Assembly (NCBI GenBank): GCA_963082875.1
Contig: OY720100.1
Location: 3,534,001 to 3,598,000, forward strand
Origin: Corella eumyota
Lineage: Eukaryota; Chordata; Ascidiacea; Phlebobranchia; Corellidae
Direction: 5' to 3'
DNA length: 64,000 nt
A program made the position numbers and the translations under genes. Below, piece after piece: positions 1-11,226 of the stretch (within the stretch, counting starts at the first letter, position 1; each line of letters begins with the position of its first letter). Below the pieces are notes generated by a model. It did not search any database, was not told the origin of the DNA, and was given only the letters and a program-made list of their open reading frames with translations.

Positions 1-797
1 CACGAGCACCTGATGGGCCACTAAATTATAACAATATTTAAATGGGTTAAAACAAAGCTTTAAAATTTACTTAGCGAAGAGATTTTCAAGCAAATGGAAT
101 TTATAAACATGTTATTAAACGTGCGTTGAAATATATAAAGACTGCAAAAAATGTTATACCTGTTTTCATGCAAAATGGCAGGCCTGCCGCTCGACGAATA
201 AAACACCGTTGCCCGTCTAAGTTTTGACCTAACATCCAATGGAATCGATTTATTTAAATCCAGACCGTTTTTGTTGCTAGGTAAACTTGTTTTAGGAATT
301 GTTGGGGCGTTTAGGTTACCCACACCTATCTTTCTTCGGGGAGAATCAGGGCTCAGTTGTCGGTCTGTGGCCGAGTTTCGAAATTTACTCGACACCATTA
401 TTCGACGACGTAGATTAGCCTGTGCTTCGACAACTCTTGCGTTTGGTCCCTAAAATTTAAAATTGTTATGAAAGGTTAAGTGTTGGTGGTTTAATATAAA
501 ACAATTTGGTAATACAGTAAAGGCGTTTTGAAAAGATAGGAACCAGTAATAGTCTAAAAAAATAAATAAATTTTATAAACATACTTTGCTAGTATCTGGC
601 AATTCTTCTTTTGTGTTTGTTTTTTCAGGAGTCAATTTCGTAGTATTGTCTTCGTAATCAAAAGATATTCGGTCGTTAGCTGAGTCGTCGTTCTTACCAA
701 TAAGATGGTGACCCATTGAGTGTCGTCTTTTCTGATGTTCTTCGAAATTATGGGATCTTTCTAAGTTTAAACTGCGACGCGAAGTCTTACTAGCCAT
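1..797 (-). CDS. Unrecognised basic, disordered protein, N-terminal part (gene runs off the left edge)
   Basis: Three exons join in frame: 797-585 (71 codons, phase 0), 449-160, and 20-1, which continues beyond the window. Donors are GTATGT at 584 and GTATAA at 159; acceptors are TTTTAG before 449 and ATTTAG before 20. The product starts MASKTSRRSLNLERSHNF and is rich in Ser, Arg, Lys and Asn, with no membrane segment and no domain that I recognise. Exon 2 holds a basic stretch (ANLRRR) and a Ser-Pro-rich patch (RQLSPDSPRRKIGVG), which look like kinase-site or linker sequence. The start is the first ATG of an open frame that ends at a good donor. The family is unknown; a scaffold or cell-cycle regulator N-terminus is possible but unsupported. 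The gene model is fairly safe; the function is open. Confidence 0.55.
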
Positions 798-2998
798 AGC
801 GAATCAGCCTAATCCAAGAACAATATTTCGGTGTTAAACCACGAATTGACGTGAACTAGTTTTGCCCGGAGAGATTATAGATTATAGCTTTATTAAGCGT
901 TTATATTACGTATAGTTTACGCTGTGTTTTGCTATATAAAACAACCTTAATAGAAATAAGTTACCTAGAAATTCAATCGATTTAATTATCTTCCAATTTC
1001 TTTGACGTTACAGTAAGAAAGCTAATATTTGTTTATAATAATGTCATATTAAAAAGAATATTACCCTTACACGATCAGCTGCCTTTAAGGTATTTAATGT
1101 ATTACAATTAGGTTACAAAACACGTTGTAAAGTCGTTAAAAATGTTTCTTAGAACGCGTGACTTTCTACTGTTTATCGGTATATTTTCCCTTGCTGTATT
1201 AATACACTGTCTCAGCCTTAATGTGTTTACAATATTATTGTTTGCCAATCTATCTATCAATTAACTGTCAATATCATAATTGAGTTTTTATATAAACACC
1301 GGAAGTGTGTATATGCTTACTGTACCCACAAATCAATAGGTACTCTGTTTTTTGTTAATTTATTAAATTAAAAAAAGGTTAACAATTTTGTTCTGATGGT
1401 AACACACTTATTAAATCTGCCTGTGCTTTGTTCAATTCGATATGAACCCTTAAAATCTTAAATTCTAATGATCAAAGTAGAAAATTAGGCACGCAGATTA
1501 AACATGCTGATATTTACTATACGCGGACTTAGCAGTATTGAATTAAAATAAATTAGAAATCGTGTTTATGTAAAAGTCATAAAATTATTCATTTCACGCA
1601 ATTGGAAATTTTGTCATGTTTATTAAACATAAATTGAAGATCAAAATAATGTAATAAACATCACAAAATTTTCCAAGTGCGTAGTTTTTCTTATGATTTT
1701 ATTTTGTAACAACATAAATTAAAGACTACATCATACTATTTATAAAAACGAATTTGTATTACAATATCTAGTTAGTATACGGAGACTAAAAATTATCACA
1801 ACAGCAATTAACTATTAGCTATAAACATTCAAAAGTGCATCATTCTATATCGCAAATAAAAACTATTTTCAGCAACGCCACGAGCTAAATTAACTTCAGT
1901 GCAGTAACCACAAACTAAGTTAACCTAACAAAATAAACACTGGATAGCCTAGGCTAGAGCATAGACACTTATACACTTCAGTGCAACAAACTTTTTAATC
2001 CTGCTTTAAATGTATTAACTACTTGGGTACACAGCTGTGACAACTGTAATCTCTACACTACGATGCAAAGTCTATATTAAGAATTATGTCCTGTCTTGTA
2101 ACCTATTAGTATATATTATTGGTGCATGCTGGCACCCCAAGTTTCCTGAATGAGCGCAGAAAAGTAGGAAGGTTAAATGTCCACTTAATATCAATATTAC
2201 GGTTTTGGCATATGACTGTGCTCTTTTTACGCTTAATTTAAACATATATTTAGAAAATAGTTCTATTTATACAGCAATACAAATAGGCTACAACATTTTA
2301 CACTTGTTTTTTTTTTAATTCCAACACTTTAAGATATCTGTCGTATGCTAACAATCTAACCTGTATATTAAACTTGTTTGACTAATAATAAATATACTAA
2401 GAGAGAGAAAGCAGTGTGTGTAACTTGCTTTATTAGCCTCGCGTTAGTAACTTCCCTTAGTTGTTACATGTAAAAGCGTGGTAAATTATTATACTCGGTT
2501 TATAAAAGCCTTTTTGGCATTTATTAATGCGGAGGAACTTCCTTAATTAAGCTGGTAGTTTTAGTTTGTCATACCATGATAAATCTTTTAAAGATAAATG
2601 AGAAAAGGGCAATGCGTTATTTCAAATTCAATGCTATTATGACGTAATTGCGAAAACGAAAACAGTTGAAGAAAAAAAAACTGTCGCCTAAGTGAGTGCT
2701 AGTGGAAATTAAGTAACTACTGTCAGTATATGTAAGCACATTTAAACTTCCTGATACTAAGCTATTGAAAAGTTATGACAAAAATTATTATTTGTTAAAC
2801 AAACACTTTATGTGGTTATTCAAAGCAAAAGTTGTTGCCTTTTTGCATAAAGTTACCATGTTTAATCAATAGCTCATTTTTGTAAACATTATATACTTCC
2901 ATTGCATACTCCATTTAATGATTATAAATATAAACGCAAGTACATACTATATTTCATTTATATTATTTTTAAGGTGTTTAGTATTAGTATTAAAACGA
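798..2998. other. Intergenic, no gene seen
   Basis: AT-rich spacer of 2.2 kb between the start of the unknown gene (reading left) and the stop of the LDLa-GPCR gene. It must hold the promoter of the former just above 797 and the 3' UTR of the latter below 2999. I see no further coding exon, RNA gene or repeat family here. Confidence 0.5.
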
Positions 2999-5900
2999 TT
3001 AGTTTTTTATAGTGGCATGGGTACTTATTCTAAACGATAACAGCTTGTGCCATAACTTTGGCAATGCGTTGCTGTAAATTAGTGGGTTTAAAGAGCTATT
3101 TACAGGTAAAAGTACAATTGCAGAAATTGCGTATGCTATTGGAGGAATCACCAACCCTCCCATACTCAAAAAGGTCATAATACAAATCGGCAGCCAGCAG
3201 CACATATCAGTAGCTATTAAAATACCAATTCTTCGTTGCATTTTTCTTTGTTTTTTTACCCGTTGTTCTTGGTTGGAAATTTTCGACAAGGAGCCAAAAT
3301 AAATGAACACATACGCTACGACGATGTACATTAGTGCAACGAAATTAATGGTTACAATGATAAAGGAATATAAGTTATTGGACGGTCCGTCTTCTTGTAG
3401 TTTATATAACCTGGGAATACACACACCATTAGAACTGTAATATCCAAAATACCCCAAAATACTTGGTGACATTTCCGGGTAGTTCGTATTCAAATAATAA
3501 TCCAATTCCTTTAGATTATCAGGCACTGGAACGGTAGAATTGTTAAGTTGTGTTATCCTTGTCGCAAAATAATGAAGTTCGTCGAACGAAATTATGTCAG
3601 TGAAAAAAAAACTGCTGCTTGATATTAGCATTCCAGTCACCATATACGATGAGAAAACAGCAGCTAGCGGTAGCAGAGAAATTGTAAGGGAAACAACCCA
3701 TATTATGACCAGACAAAGGAATAGTTTTCTTTTAGTAATGTATCGCGAGTTTATCGGTTGAGAAACCGAATATAATCTATATGATGTTAAACAGACTAAA
3801 GTTAGTACAGACGCCTCGCTTGAAAGCAACGCTACGACGCCAACACCTTCACACATATTACTAGTTCGCCATAATTTGTCCCGCTGACAGTAGATACCAG
3901 AAAACTCCACTGATTTTGAACCAATGGTTAGCAAAACCAGTCCCATCATGAAATCGGCAAAGGCTAGGTTGACAATTAGTATTTTGTTAACAATTGCCAC
4001 GTTAGATTTGGTCGCGTTTTGTACATCTCTTAAACCTTCTAATATAGATTTAAGTGTATTGATCGCAACAACAGAATTGCCAACCAAGGAAAACAGCGCC
4101 ATAAGCCAAACAAGAACGCGCAAAAATGGGTCTTTAATTAATTCTTCCAACGAAGAAACGGAGCGGTCATAAAATGAACCTGGTGGACACTCATCAGAGT
4201 TGTCAGTACAATCAGGTTTCCCGTCTAGAACATTTCTTCGCGGTATAAACATCGGGTTTCCGTTTTCACAGTAGAAATGGGTTTTATTTGAGCAAGAGGC
4301 TTCATCTGAGCCGTCTATACAGTCTGGAGGATACTTTGCGTCACAAACATGTTCTAATGGAATATTTGAAACAGTTTTTTTGCCTGAAAAAAGTCAAAAA
4401 ATTTAAAAATATTAAAGTCTTTTTTATACAATAAAATTGAATTTAGTTTAATATTTTACATAGTTATAATTGTATAAAAATGTATGATTGACTTAACTTA
4501 TGCAAAAAATATAAATTAAAAAAAGGGGCTTTTTATTTCTTTTTTAACATAAAATTCTTAAAAATAAAAGTCTACAAACCAGTCAACCATTGTACGTGTC
4601 CAACATCACACGAAAATCTATCACTACAATTTCTTTCATCCAATCCATCATTACATTCCACAATGCCATTGCATATAGAACGTCCAAATGCAATGTTAAA
4701 AGGCCCTTCACACCTTCTTACCCGGAAAATAAAATCTTCATTTATCCCCACAACCGAACCAACGATATGAAACTGTTAAAATAAAAAACATTTTTTTAAT
4801 AAAGTTCAATCATTAAATATTTATCTTTTATACTCAAAACTTTTTTAATGAAAAAATGTTTTTTAATTTTCCCAAAAAAATTTAGACCCTAATATTCAAT
4901 AAAATGTTGTTTTCAATTTTTGTTTTTCGGAAAAATGTATATGCAGTCAAATAGTTTTTAATAAAAGGGGCAAATGAATACTAATATAGCTTATAATTAA
5001 AGTACAATTAAAATTTGAAATAATTTGCATTACATTTAAATTGCATTACATTTTTTTTCTTGCTAATAGAAATTCTTAATTTTCGATTTGAGTTTTGGTT
5101 GGTTTACACTACAGTTATACTTAATTTAAACTTACGTCATGTTCCTTAATTTGTTCACAATATGGATGTGGGTTAGAACAGTTAGCTCGCTCGCTACATT
5201 CATCTTCAAATTGACCACATTCAAGTTTACCATCACACCTACATATTATTTCATGTTATAACTTAATAATGATAATACTCAAGAATGTCTTTATTTACAA
5301 ACGACATAAAATTACCTTGTTGCGTTCTCTGGATATAGTTGATTTACAATATGCCTGATATTTAAAAAATTGATAGCTTGATATTCGCTTTCGGATGGGA
5401 CATTGCAAGTGAAATCTTGCGTCGATGTTATTCCGACTGTGTCTTTTGTTTGAAGCCCACAAAATCGTTCGTCTAGGTTTGACATTGGGCAGTCATTTTT
5501 ACCATCACATATACTATTCATCTCGATACAAAGATTTTCTGTTTTGCAGAATAGTTGACCTTGTGGACACTGGTTTTGACATTTAGAGAATTCGTTAGAG
5601 GAAGAACAAATATTCAAACACAACTCGTCCACACTGGAATTTCCAGAACACAAACATTCATCTGAAAGATCGGGACAGTCAATTATTCCATCACAAACCT
5701 GTCTATTGGCAATAATTGTTTTTCCGTTAAGGCACTGAAAGCATTGAAACGTACCGTTTGTATAGCATTGATCTGATTCATCGTCGCATGATATATAAGA
5801 ATCATTTAGAGTCCATTGTGGAATAACACAGTACAACCTCTCACCGCCAGCGGCAAATCGATTCCGGCTGCATTTAAATCCAGGTGTAGAGGTTATGTCG

Positions 5901-7279
5901 TCCCGGCGGTTCGGACAATCAAAGTAAGCGTCGCAAGAGTAGTCGTACAGAATACATGTGTTTAAAGGGTCGCCTGGACAGCGAAACATCCTGGGTTCTT
6001 CACAGCTTTCAATTTCGTCACTACAGTCACCGCAGTGATCCATTCCATCACATCTCAAGTATTGTGGGATACACCTACGGTTATTGTGGCAACGAAATTC
6101 TTCATCTGTGCAAGTTTCGTTTAACGGCATTGGCATTTCATCGCTAGCGTCTGGACATTCAGCTAGATTGTTATTTCTCCATAAGCGAGGAATACAACGT
6201 CCTGCGGATAGACATTTAAACTCGGTAGTTAGGTTACAGTTCAGAACTTGTTGTTCGTCTATTGCATTGCTACAATCAGCAAAACCATCCAGCACCCGGT
6301 ATCTTTTAATACATTGATTTCCGCAATCGAATTCATCGATATTACAGTTAATAGACTGCTGCTCGTCTAGCCCTGACACACAGTCTTCAACACCATCCAT
6401 AACCCACTCTCTAGGAATACAGTGGCTCTTTGGTACTTTTTCACATTGAAACTCATCTTCCATGCACCAGAAGTTTTCAATTTCTTCGTCGGTGTTGTCT
6501 TCCACTAACTGTGTGCTACAGTCTGATATACCGTCATTTACTTTCCATCGTTCTAGACATTTAAGGCTTTTCCGGCAAAAAAATTCTAGAAAAAATAAAT
6601 GTTTTAACAAAAGATGACAGCTTAATAATTATTTATGTACCATATCTGCGGCGGGTAACGTTTGTTGCTATTACCTTTGTTTTGTCGACACGGTAATCTA
6701 AAACTTTCGAAAAAGGCGCAGCTAAATTCCGTGTTCATTAAGCTTCTTGGTACGCATTTCTGAGTTACTCGGCACTGAAATTCGTCGTCCGTACATCTTA
6801 CTGGGCCTTCAATTATAATTTAAATACGCTTAACTTTTTGATCAGTATATTTTTAAGCCTTTTTTAAGTATTTAAATGACTGTCTACAGCAGTTTTTATT
6901 GAAGTTCAATGGCAGAATGTGATGAATTAACTGTGCCAAGTTAGGGTTGAGGTGTTGTTGGTTATTGAAACTGTTAACACATTGTTTTAACTTACTTGAG
7001 AATTGATCAAAAGGTTCGTCACACGAAAAGGGCAAAATATCTCTAACGATATATCGTAATAAACATTCACCAGTTGATTTACACCTAAAGTAGCCATCTT
7101 CTGGCCTACAGGCTTTCAAAAGCCGCTTCAAATTCAAAGAATAACCTAAAATTAAAACACTTTTTTTACTACCTCTAATCTTTTTTGTTGCCGCTGCCTT
7201 TATTTTATATTCAACTTGACTTACCGTAATTCACTATGAATAAAAATATGACGATTTTAATCGTAGGTTGGTACCACAT
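2999..7279 (-). CDS. LDL-receptor class A repeat GPCR (snail GRL101-like, no leucine-rich repeats seen)
   Basis: Seven exons join in frame: 7279-7225, 7145-6996, 6800-6675, 6585-5316, 5238-5136, 4772-4580, 4383-2999, giving about 1093 aa. The start ATG opens a signal peptide (MWYQPTIKIVIFLFIVNYG). Then come about 14 LDLa modules with the usual Cys spacing and acidic Cys-Asp-Gly...Asp-Cys...Asp-Glu calcium cage, some degenerate. A rhodopsin-type seven-helix domain begins near residue 719: helix 1 SLVGNSVVAI, helix 2 NLAFADFMMG, helix 7 NPLIY. The helix-3 end reads TSYRLYS instead of D/ERY. Such a layout is known from the snail receptor GRL101 and relatives, which couple extracellular LDLa arrays to G proteins; GRL101 and relaxin receptors also carry leucine-rich repeats, which I do not see here. 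Cell-surface receptor, ligand unknown. Confidence 0.87.
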
Positions 7280-7941
7280 ATTAATATAACTTTTTTGAAT
7301 TACAATTAAAAACATTATGATAGAAAAATAACGGTAGAATATGGAAGTTACTTAAGCTCGTGCCATGTGTATTACTATGACCTTATAATGTAGGATATTA
7401 CTAAACTATCATGACGTCTTTAAAACACCAAAAATTACTTTTTTTTCGATATCACTTTCTTATTCAAACTAGTAGGCAAATTTTTTCCTAAACGAAAGTA
7501 ATTTATTTAAATATATGTGGAATTACGAAAAAATAGTGATATTAAAATTAACAAAACTTTTTACTACAAGAAATGTTTATCAAAATTAACATTAATAAAC
7601 AGTTTTATTTCTCAAATTTAAATATAATACAATCTATAAACACAATATATCTTATAGCAGAACATATACAAAAGCTTAAACATACAAAGCACATATAATT
7701 TGACATTTCAAGCAGACTCTAATATATTCTATTAATATCAAATATTTTTTACACAACAACAGACTGATTATTAAGAATAAAATTATTCTATTTTTTACAT
7801 ATTTTGAATTAACGTTTTTTCTCAAAAATGCCACTTCGTTTAAAAAAAGAGTGGGTTGGTTGGATATAGAAAACAGTGAGTTGGAAATTAAAAGTGGTTT
7901 GTACTGGGAGTCATATCACTGCCAGTGCACGGTTTATAACT
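7280..7941. other. Intergenic between LDLa-GPCR start and PDCD10 stop
   Basis: Spacer of about 660 bp, very AT-rich. It must contain the GPCR promoter (above 7279) and the PDCD10 3' UTR (below 7942); an AATAAA on the minus strand lies near 7602. No further gene seen. Confidence 0.45.
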
Positions 7942-10052
7942 TTAATCAGGCGATGTGGTTTTAAACACATGTAGAATAACATTGGCTTGGTGGATTAGCC
8001 GATTTGCACTTACGTATACCGGTACCTCACTAAAATAAAAATTAATTTTTGTTAATATTATTTTTTATCATTATCCTCGATATGAAAAAATTAGACTTAA
8101 AAACCTTAACATAAAGCAACACCCCAACCCAGACTTGAGTTGCCTTCGGAATTTTGGGATATTTTTAAATATAACTACCCGATAATTAGAAGCTACTGAT
8201 TTAGTGTTGGCTAATCGTTTATAGCGCCTTACTCGAAAATGCTACAGCATAAGACCACCAGGGATTGAACCCACGGCCTCATGAAGTAAATCCGAGTATT
8301 AATACAGTGGATTGTAAAGTTTTGCTTTTCTGTGTTAAACATACCTTCCGTCTCGGAAATAGGACTTTAGGGTGTCACTGAAACTTTTTGAGGACTTTAC
8401 AAATTCTTTCTTTTGGTAGTCCAACATCTAAAAATAAAAAGGGGTTTTAACATGACAGTATATCATGCATTACTAATTGTTAAATTTTATCAAAATCAAA
8501 ATGCTAAAACAATGTCATTACTCAAAACAGTAAAAAAAATAGAAAGGTCATTTTGCATAGTAAATTTTCTTATAAGGCAATTGACGTAAAAATATTTTAA
8601 ATCATATGACACCATGTGTTTTTTTATTGAATGCCATCATTTGTTTGTTTAGTTAGACTTATTAAACAATGATATGACAACAAATGATATGACTTAAAAA
8701 ATAGGCAATAATTAAACAGCTTAAAAAAATATTTTTGATGTTATAGTTACGTTACTGTATTTAAATTTAAAAAAAGGTAAACAAATTTTTTAAAATTCAA
8801 AAACTTTACTTACTTTTCTTTTTTCTCTTTTACTGTATCGCTTAAAAACATCATTCACAGCTGAAAGTAGATTCTTAATTGCACTTGCGATATCTCTAAA
8901 AAGGGGTAAATAAAAAATAAATTCTTAAACCAAACATAAAAAATCTAATCATAATAAATAACAGTGTAAAGAAAAACAAATTAAATACATTTTAATGTTT
9001 ACTTTTAGTTTCCTTATACTCAATAAAGAACAACATTACACCATTTTGTGATATATTTTACTAGTAACAAAATTACACATCTATCTATATATATATAACG
9101 TAACTTAGTGAAAATAAATATATATTTATACATATGTATCTATGTTCAATTTAAAGACTTAAATAAAAATCTTGCAGTTTGTGTTGCGTGGGAAAATTGT
9201 CACAGACCTAATTATATTAGTTGCCAGTTGTGACTATATTATGACAATTTAAATGCAGCCTGCAAGGTTGGGAATCGGCTGGAGTATAAATAGGCAATAT
9301 GCATTAAAAACAATTATTTATCTAAAATGTTTTACTTAATTGTTTGTAAAAATCGGGGTCGATCTCCCATTTCATCTGGAATTCTGGCAAGAATATGTTT
9401 TAGTTTTTTTGCCTGTTCTGTCAGTTTAACGAAATCTGCATCGTTGCTGTTGATGGAGTATTCTAACAAACATAAAAAAAGTGTTTTTAAATCATACTAT
9501 ACACATATTGATTTTATTAAAGAACCATTATTACCTTGAGTATCTTGTCTTGACATTCGCAGCAGACTTTTAGTATAACTGATTTCGTTAGGGGCTTCTT
9601 TTTGAATTATTCCATTTAACAATTCTTGTGTAAAACCTGGTATTGCCTTTTCAGCCTAGATGTTTAAAAACAATATTTGGTTTGCTTGTAGTTTATGATC
9701 CTTTTAGAACCGTTAAAGAAAAAAAAGATATTAGGCATGGTTTATCATAATTTAAATTGATAAGAAGCTATTGTTATTTATATAGTAAAATATAATTTAC
9801 AAAACTATCTATAACACATACCTCTGTAAAAGCGATCTTTAGTGATTGTACTGTGTCTGCATCATATTTTGGCTTTAACTAAATACAGAACAATATTACA
9901 AAAAATGAAATTTTAAATCGTTTTTTAAAGTATATATTAATAACTTATATTCGACTAACCCCGTCTATTACTGGAAACAAACCGATATGTAGTGGAACAG
10001 AAACAACAGATGGATGCATGGTGTTGTTAGAAGCAGAAGAACTTTTAGCCAT
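7942..10052 (-). CDS. PDCD10: Programmed cell death protein 10 (CCM3)
   Basis: Seven exons join in frame: 10052-9960, 9878-9822, 9655-9535, 9462-9336, 8895-8814, 8427-8345, 8029-7942, giving 216 aa against 212 in human. The protein follows PDCD10 from end to end: a short N-terminus ([15 protein letters not shown]), the dimerisation helices ([29 protein letters not shown]), [20 protein letters not shown], and the C-terminal FAT-like four-helix domain ([34 protein letters not shown]). PDCD10 is an adaptor that binds GCKIII kinases (MST4, STK24/25), STRIPAK striatin and CCM2, and acts in Golgi positioning, junctions and vesicle release. Splice positions are consistent with conserved residues across every junction. 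A SINE remnant sits in the last intron. Orthology is secure. Confidence 0.96.
8069..8288 (-). repeat. tRNA-headed SINE, degraded copy
   Basis: Minus-strand copy in the last intron of PDCD10. It keeps the body order of the family (GAGTTGCC, then GCGCCTTACTC, then the B-box complement GGGATTGAACCC near 8262) but is worn, and the tRNA A-box end is missing or unrecognisable. Confidence 0.7.
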
Positions 10053-10413
10053 TAGATTATTTACCATATAATTATACACTAAAGTTTTATGTCAACATTA
10101 CAACACAACCGATTTCTAAAAAAATTTGAGATATTGTATACAGTGAAAATACTTGAACTATTGTCTAAACACAATTAAAAAAGTAATCAAATACAGAACT
10201 CTAATATGTCCACACAATACACAGAGTTTAATATACCAAAATTAAAAATATAAAATAACACTATATACGATTACAATTACATAATACCAATAAAAATAAA
10301 ATAGTGCAAACATGTTTTAAGTGCTACAATTAGAAATTTGGCATAAAAATGTGATATTAAATATTAAAGGTAAAAGCACAATTATAATAAGCTAAATGAC
10401 AGTTTTGTTTTAT
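10053..10413. promoter_or_regulatory. PDCD10 upstream region
   Basis: About 360 bp between the PDCD10 start and the CAP-Gly gene stop. It should hold the PDCD10 promoter; it is uniformly AT-rich and I can name no convincing core element. Confidence 0.3.
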
Positions 10414-10414
10414 T
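10409..10414 (-). terminator. AATAAA overlapping the CAP-Gly stop codon
   Basis: On the minus strand the stop codon TGA runs straight into AATAAA (TGAATAAAA). It may be the poly(A) signal, giving a 3' UTR of only about 20 nt, or it may be chance in AT-rich DNA. Confidence 0.3.
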
Positions 10415-11100
10415 CAAACAGATATAAATCTAGGACGGTGCAAACCGAAAGCTTCCCAATTATGTCCGCCTCTCAACATTTGCCTTTTAAGAGCCTCATA
10501 TGGCATTTTGTAATGTGGAATACTTGGACTTGAAGGTTTGAAATCAGGTTGATATCTTTCAACATACTCCTTATGAACAGGCTTAGATTGATAACTGGTA
10601 GTTAATAATTTTGATGCTTTGTGATTTAGTGTAGTTGCTGCTGGAATAACACCGCTAATGCTATGTTTCTTCGGACACCTAGGCATCGGTTGAAACAGGT
10701 TATCCTCATCTGAGAACCCAGATTTAGCTTTTCTAAGATAGTCATTACTGATGCTGTAACATGAGCTGTTGTTGCCTTCATTTTTTGCTTGAAATAAACT
10801 TTCATCTACTGAGGAAATAGGACTTACTTTAACATATGTATCACGAGATCTTCGATTTTCTTTTCTAAATCGAACATTACTGGAATGAGTGAATAAACCA
10901 CAGTTCATAGGACACTTGAAGTATTGACGGCCTCTAAAACAGCCATTATGTACACCTAAGGGGTATTCTAATTCCACTCCAACCCACTCTCCAGGTTCCC
11001 CATTTAAATGCCCTTTGTAGCGAATGTGTCCACATAAAATGTGACGTTTATGGCGGATTTCAACATACTGACCAACAACAGTATTTAAAAACAAAACCAT
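10414..11100 (-). CDS. Small CAP-Gly domain protein
   Basis: A single uninterrupted frame of 228 aa. Residues about 10-78 form a CAP-Gly domain: GQYVEIRHKRHILCGHIRY, then GEWVGVELEYPLG, then CGLFTHSSNVRF. CAP-Gly domains bind the C-terminal EEY/F tail of alpha-tubulin or EB proteins, usually through GKNDG; here that stretch reads GVHNG, so Lys and Asp are replaced and binding may be weak or altered. The remainder is low-complexity and basic, ending in a more ordered tail (HYKMPYEALKRQML...HRPRFISV). No coiled coil or ubiquitin-like domain is seen, so this is neither CLIP1, TBCB, TBCE nor dynactin p150. A microtubule-linked role is inference. The ATG at 11100 is the first in the frame and is followed at once by the domain. 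Confidence 0.82.
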   Translation of the reverse strand: MVLFLNTVVGQYVEIRHKRHILCGHIRYKGHLNGEPGEWVGVELEYPLGVHNGCFRGRQYFKCPMNCGLFTHSSNVRFRKENRRSRDTYVKVSPISSVDESLFQAKNEGNNSSCYSISNDYLRKAKSGFSDEDNLFQPMPRCPKKHSISGVIPAATTLNHKASKLLTTSYQSKPVHKEYVERYQPDFKPSSPSIPHYKMPYEALKRQMLRGGHNWEAFGLHRPRFISV

Positions 11101-11209
11101 TTTGATAAACTATCTAACTGTACAATAAATTTTTAAATTTAAATTTCTATTTAAAAATATTATAAATATTGTAAGCTTAATTTCAGATAAGGTAATATTT
11201 AGATAATAG

Positions 11210-11226
11210 CGTTTGGTATCCAAACG
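11210..11226. promoter_or_regulatory. Inverted repeat CGTTTGG-TAT-CCAAACG upstream of the CAP-Gly gene
   Basis: Perfect 7-bp arms with a 3-bp spacer, 110 bp above the CAP-Gly ATG. The position suits a binding site for a dimeric factor; the factor is unknown. Confidence 0.3.

Noticed and set aside
160-797. CABLES-like cell-cycle protein
   Set aside because: A few Ser/Arg motifs look similar, but no cyclin-like domain is in view and the likeness is too weak to name.
2999-7279. Relaxin receptor or glycoprotein-hormone receptor (LGR)
   Set aside because: No leucine-rich repeats between the LDLa modules and the helices, and many more LDLa modules than RXFP proteins have.
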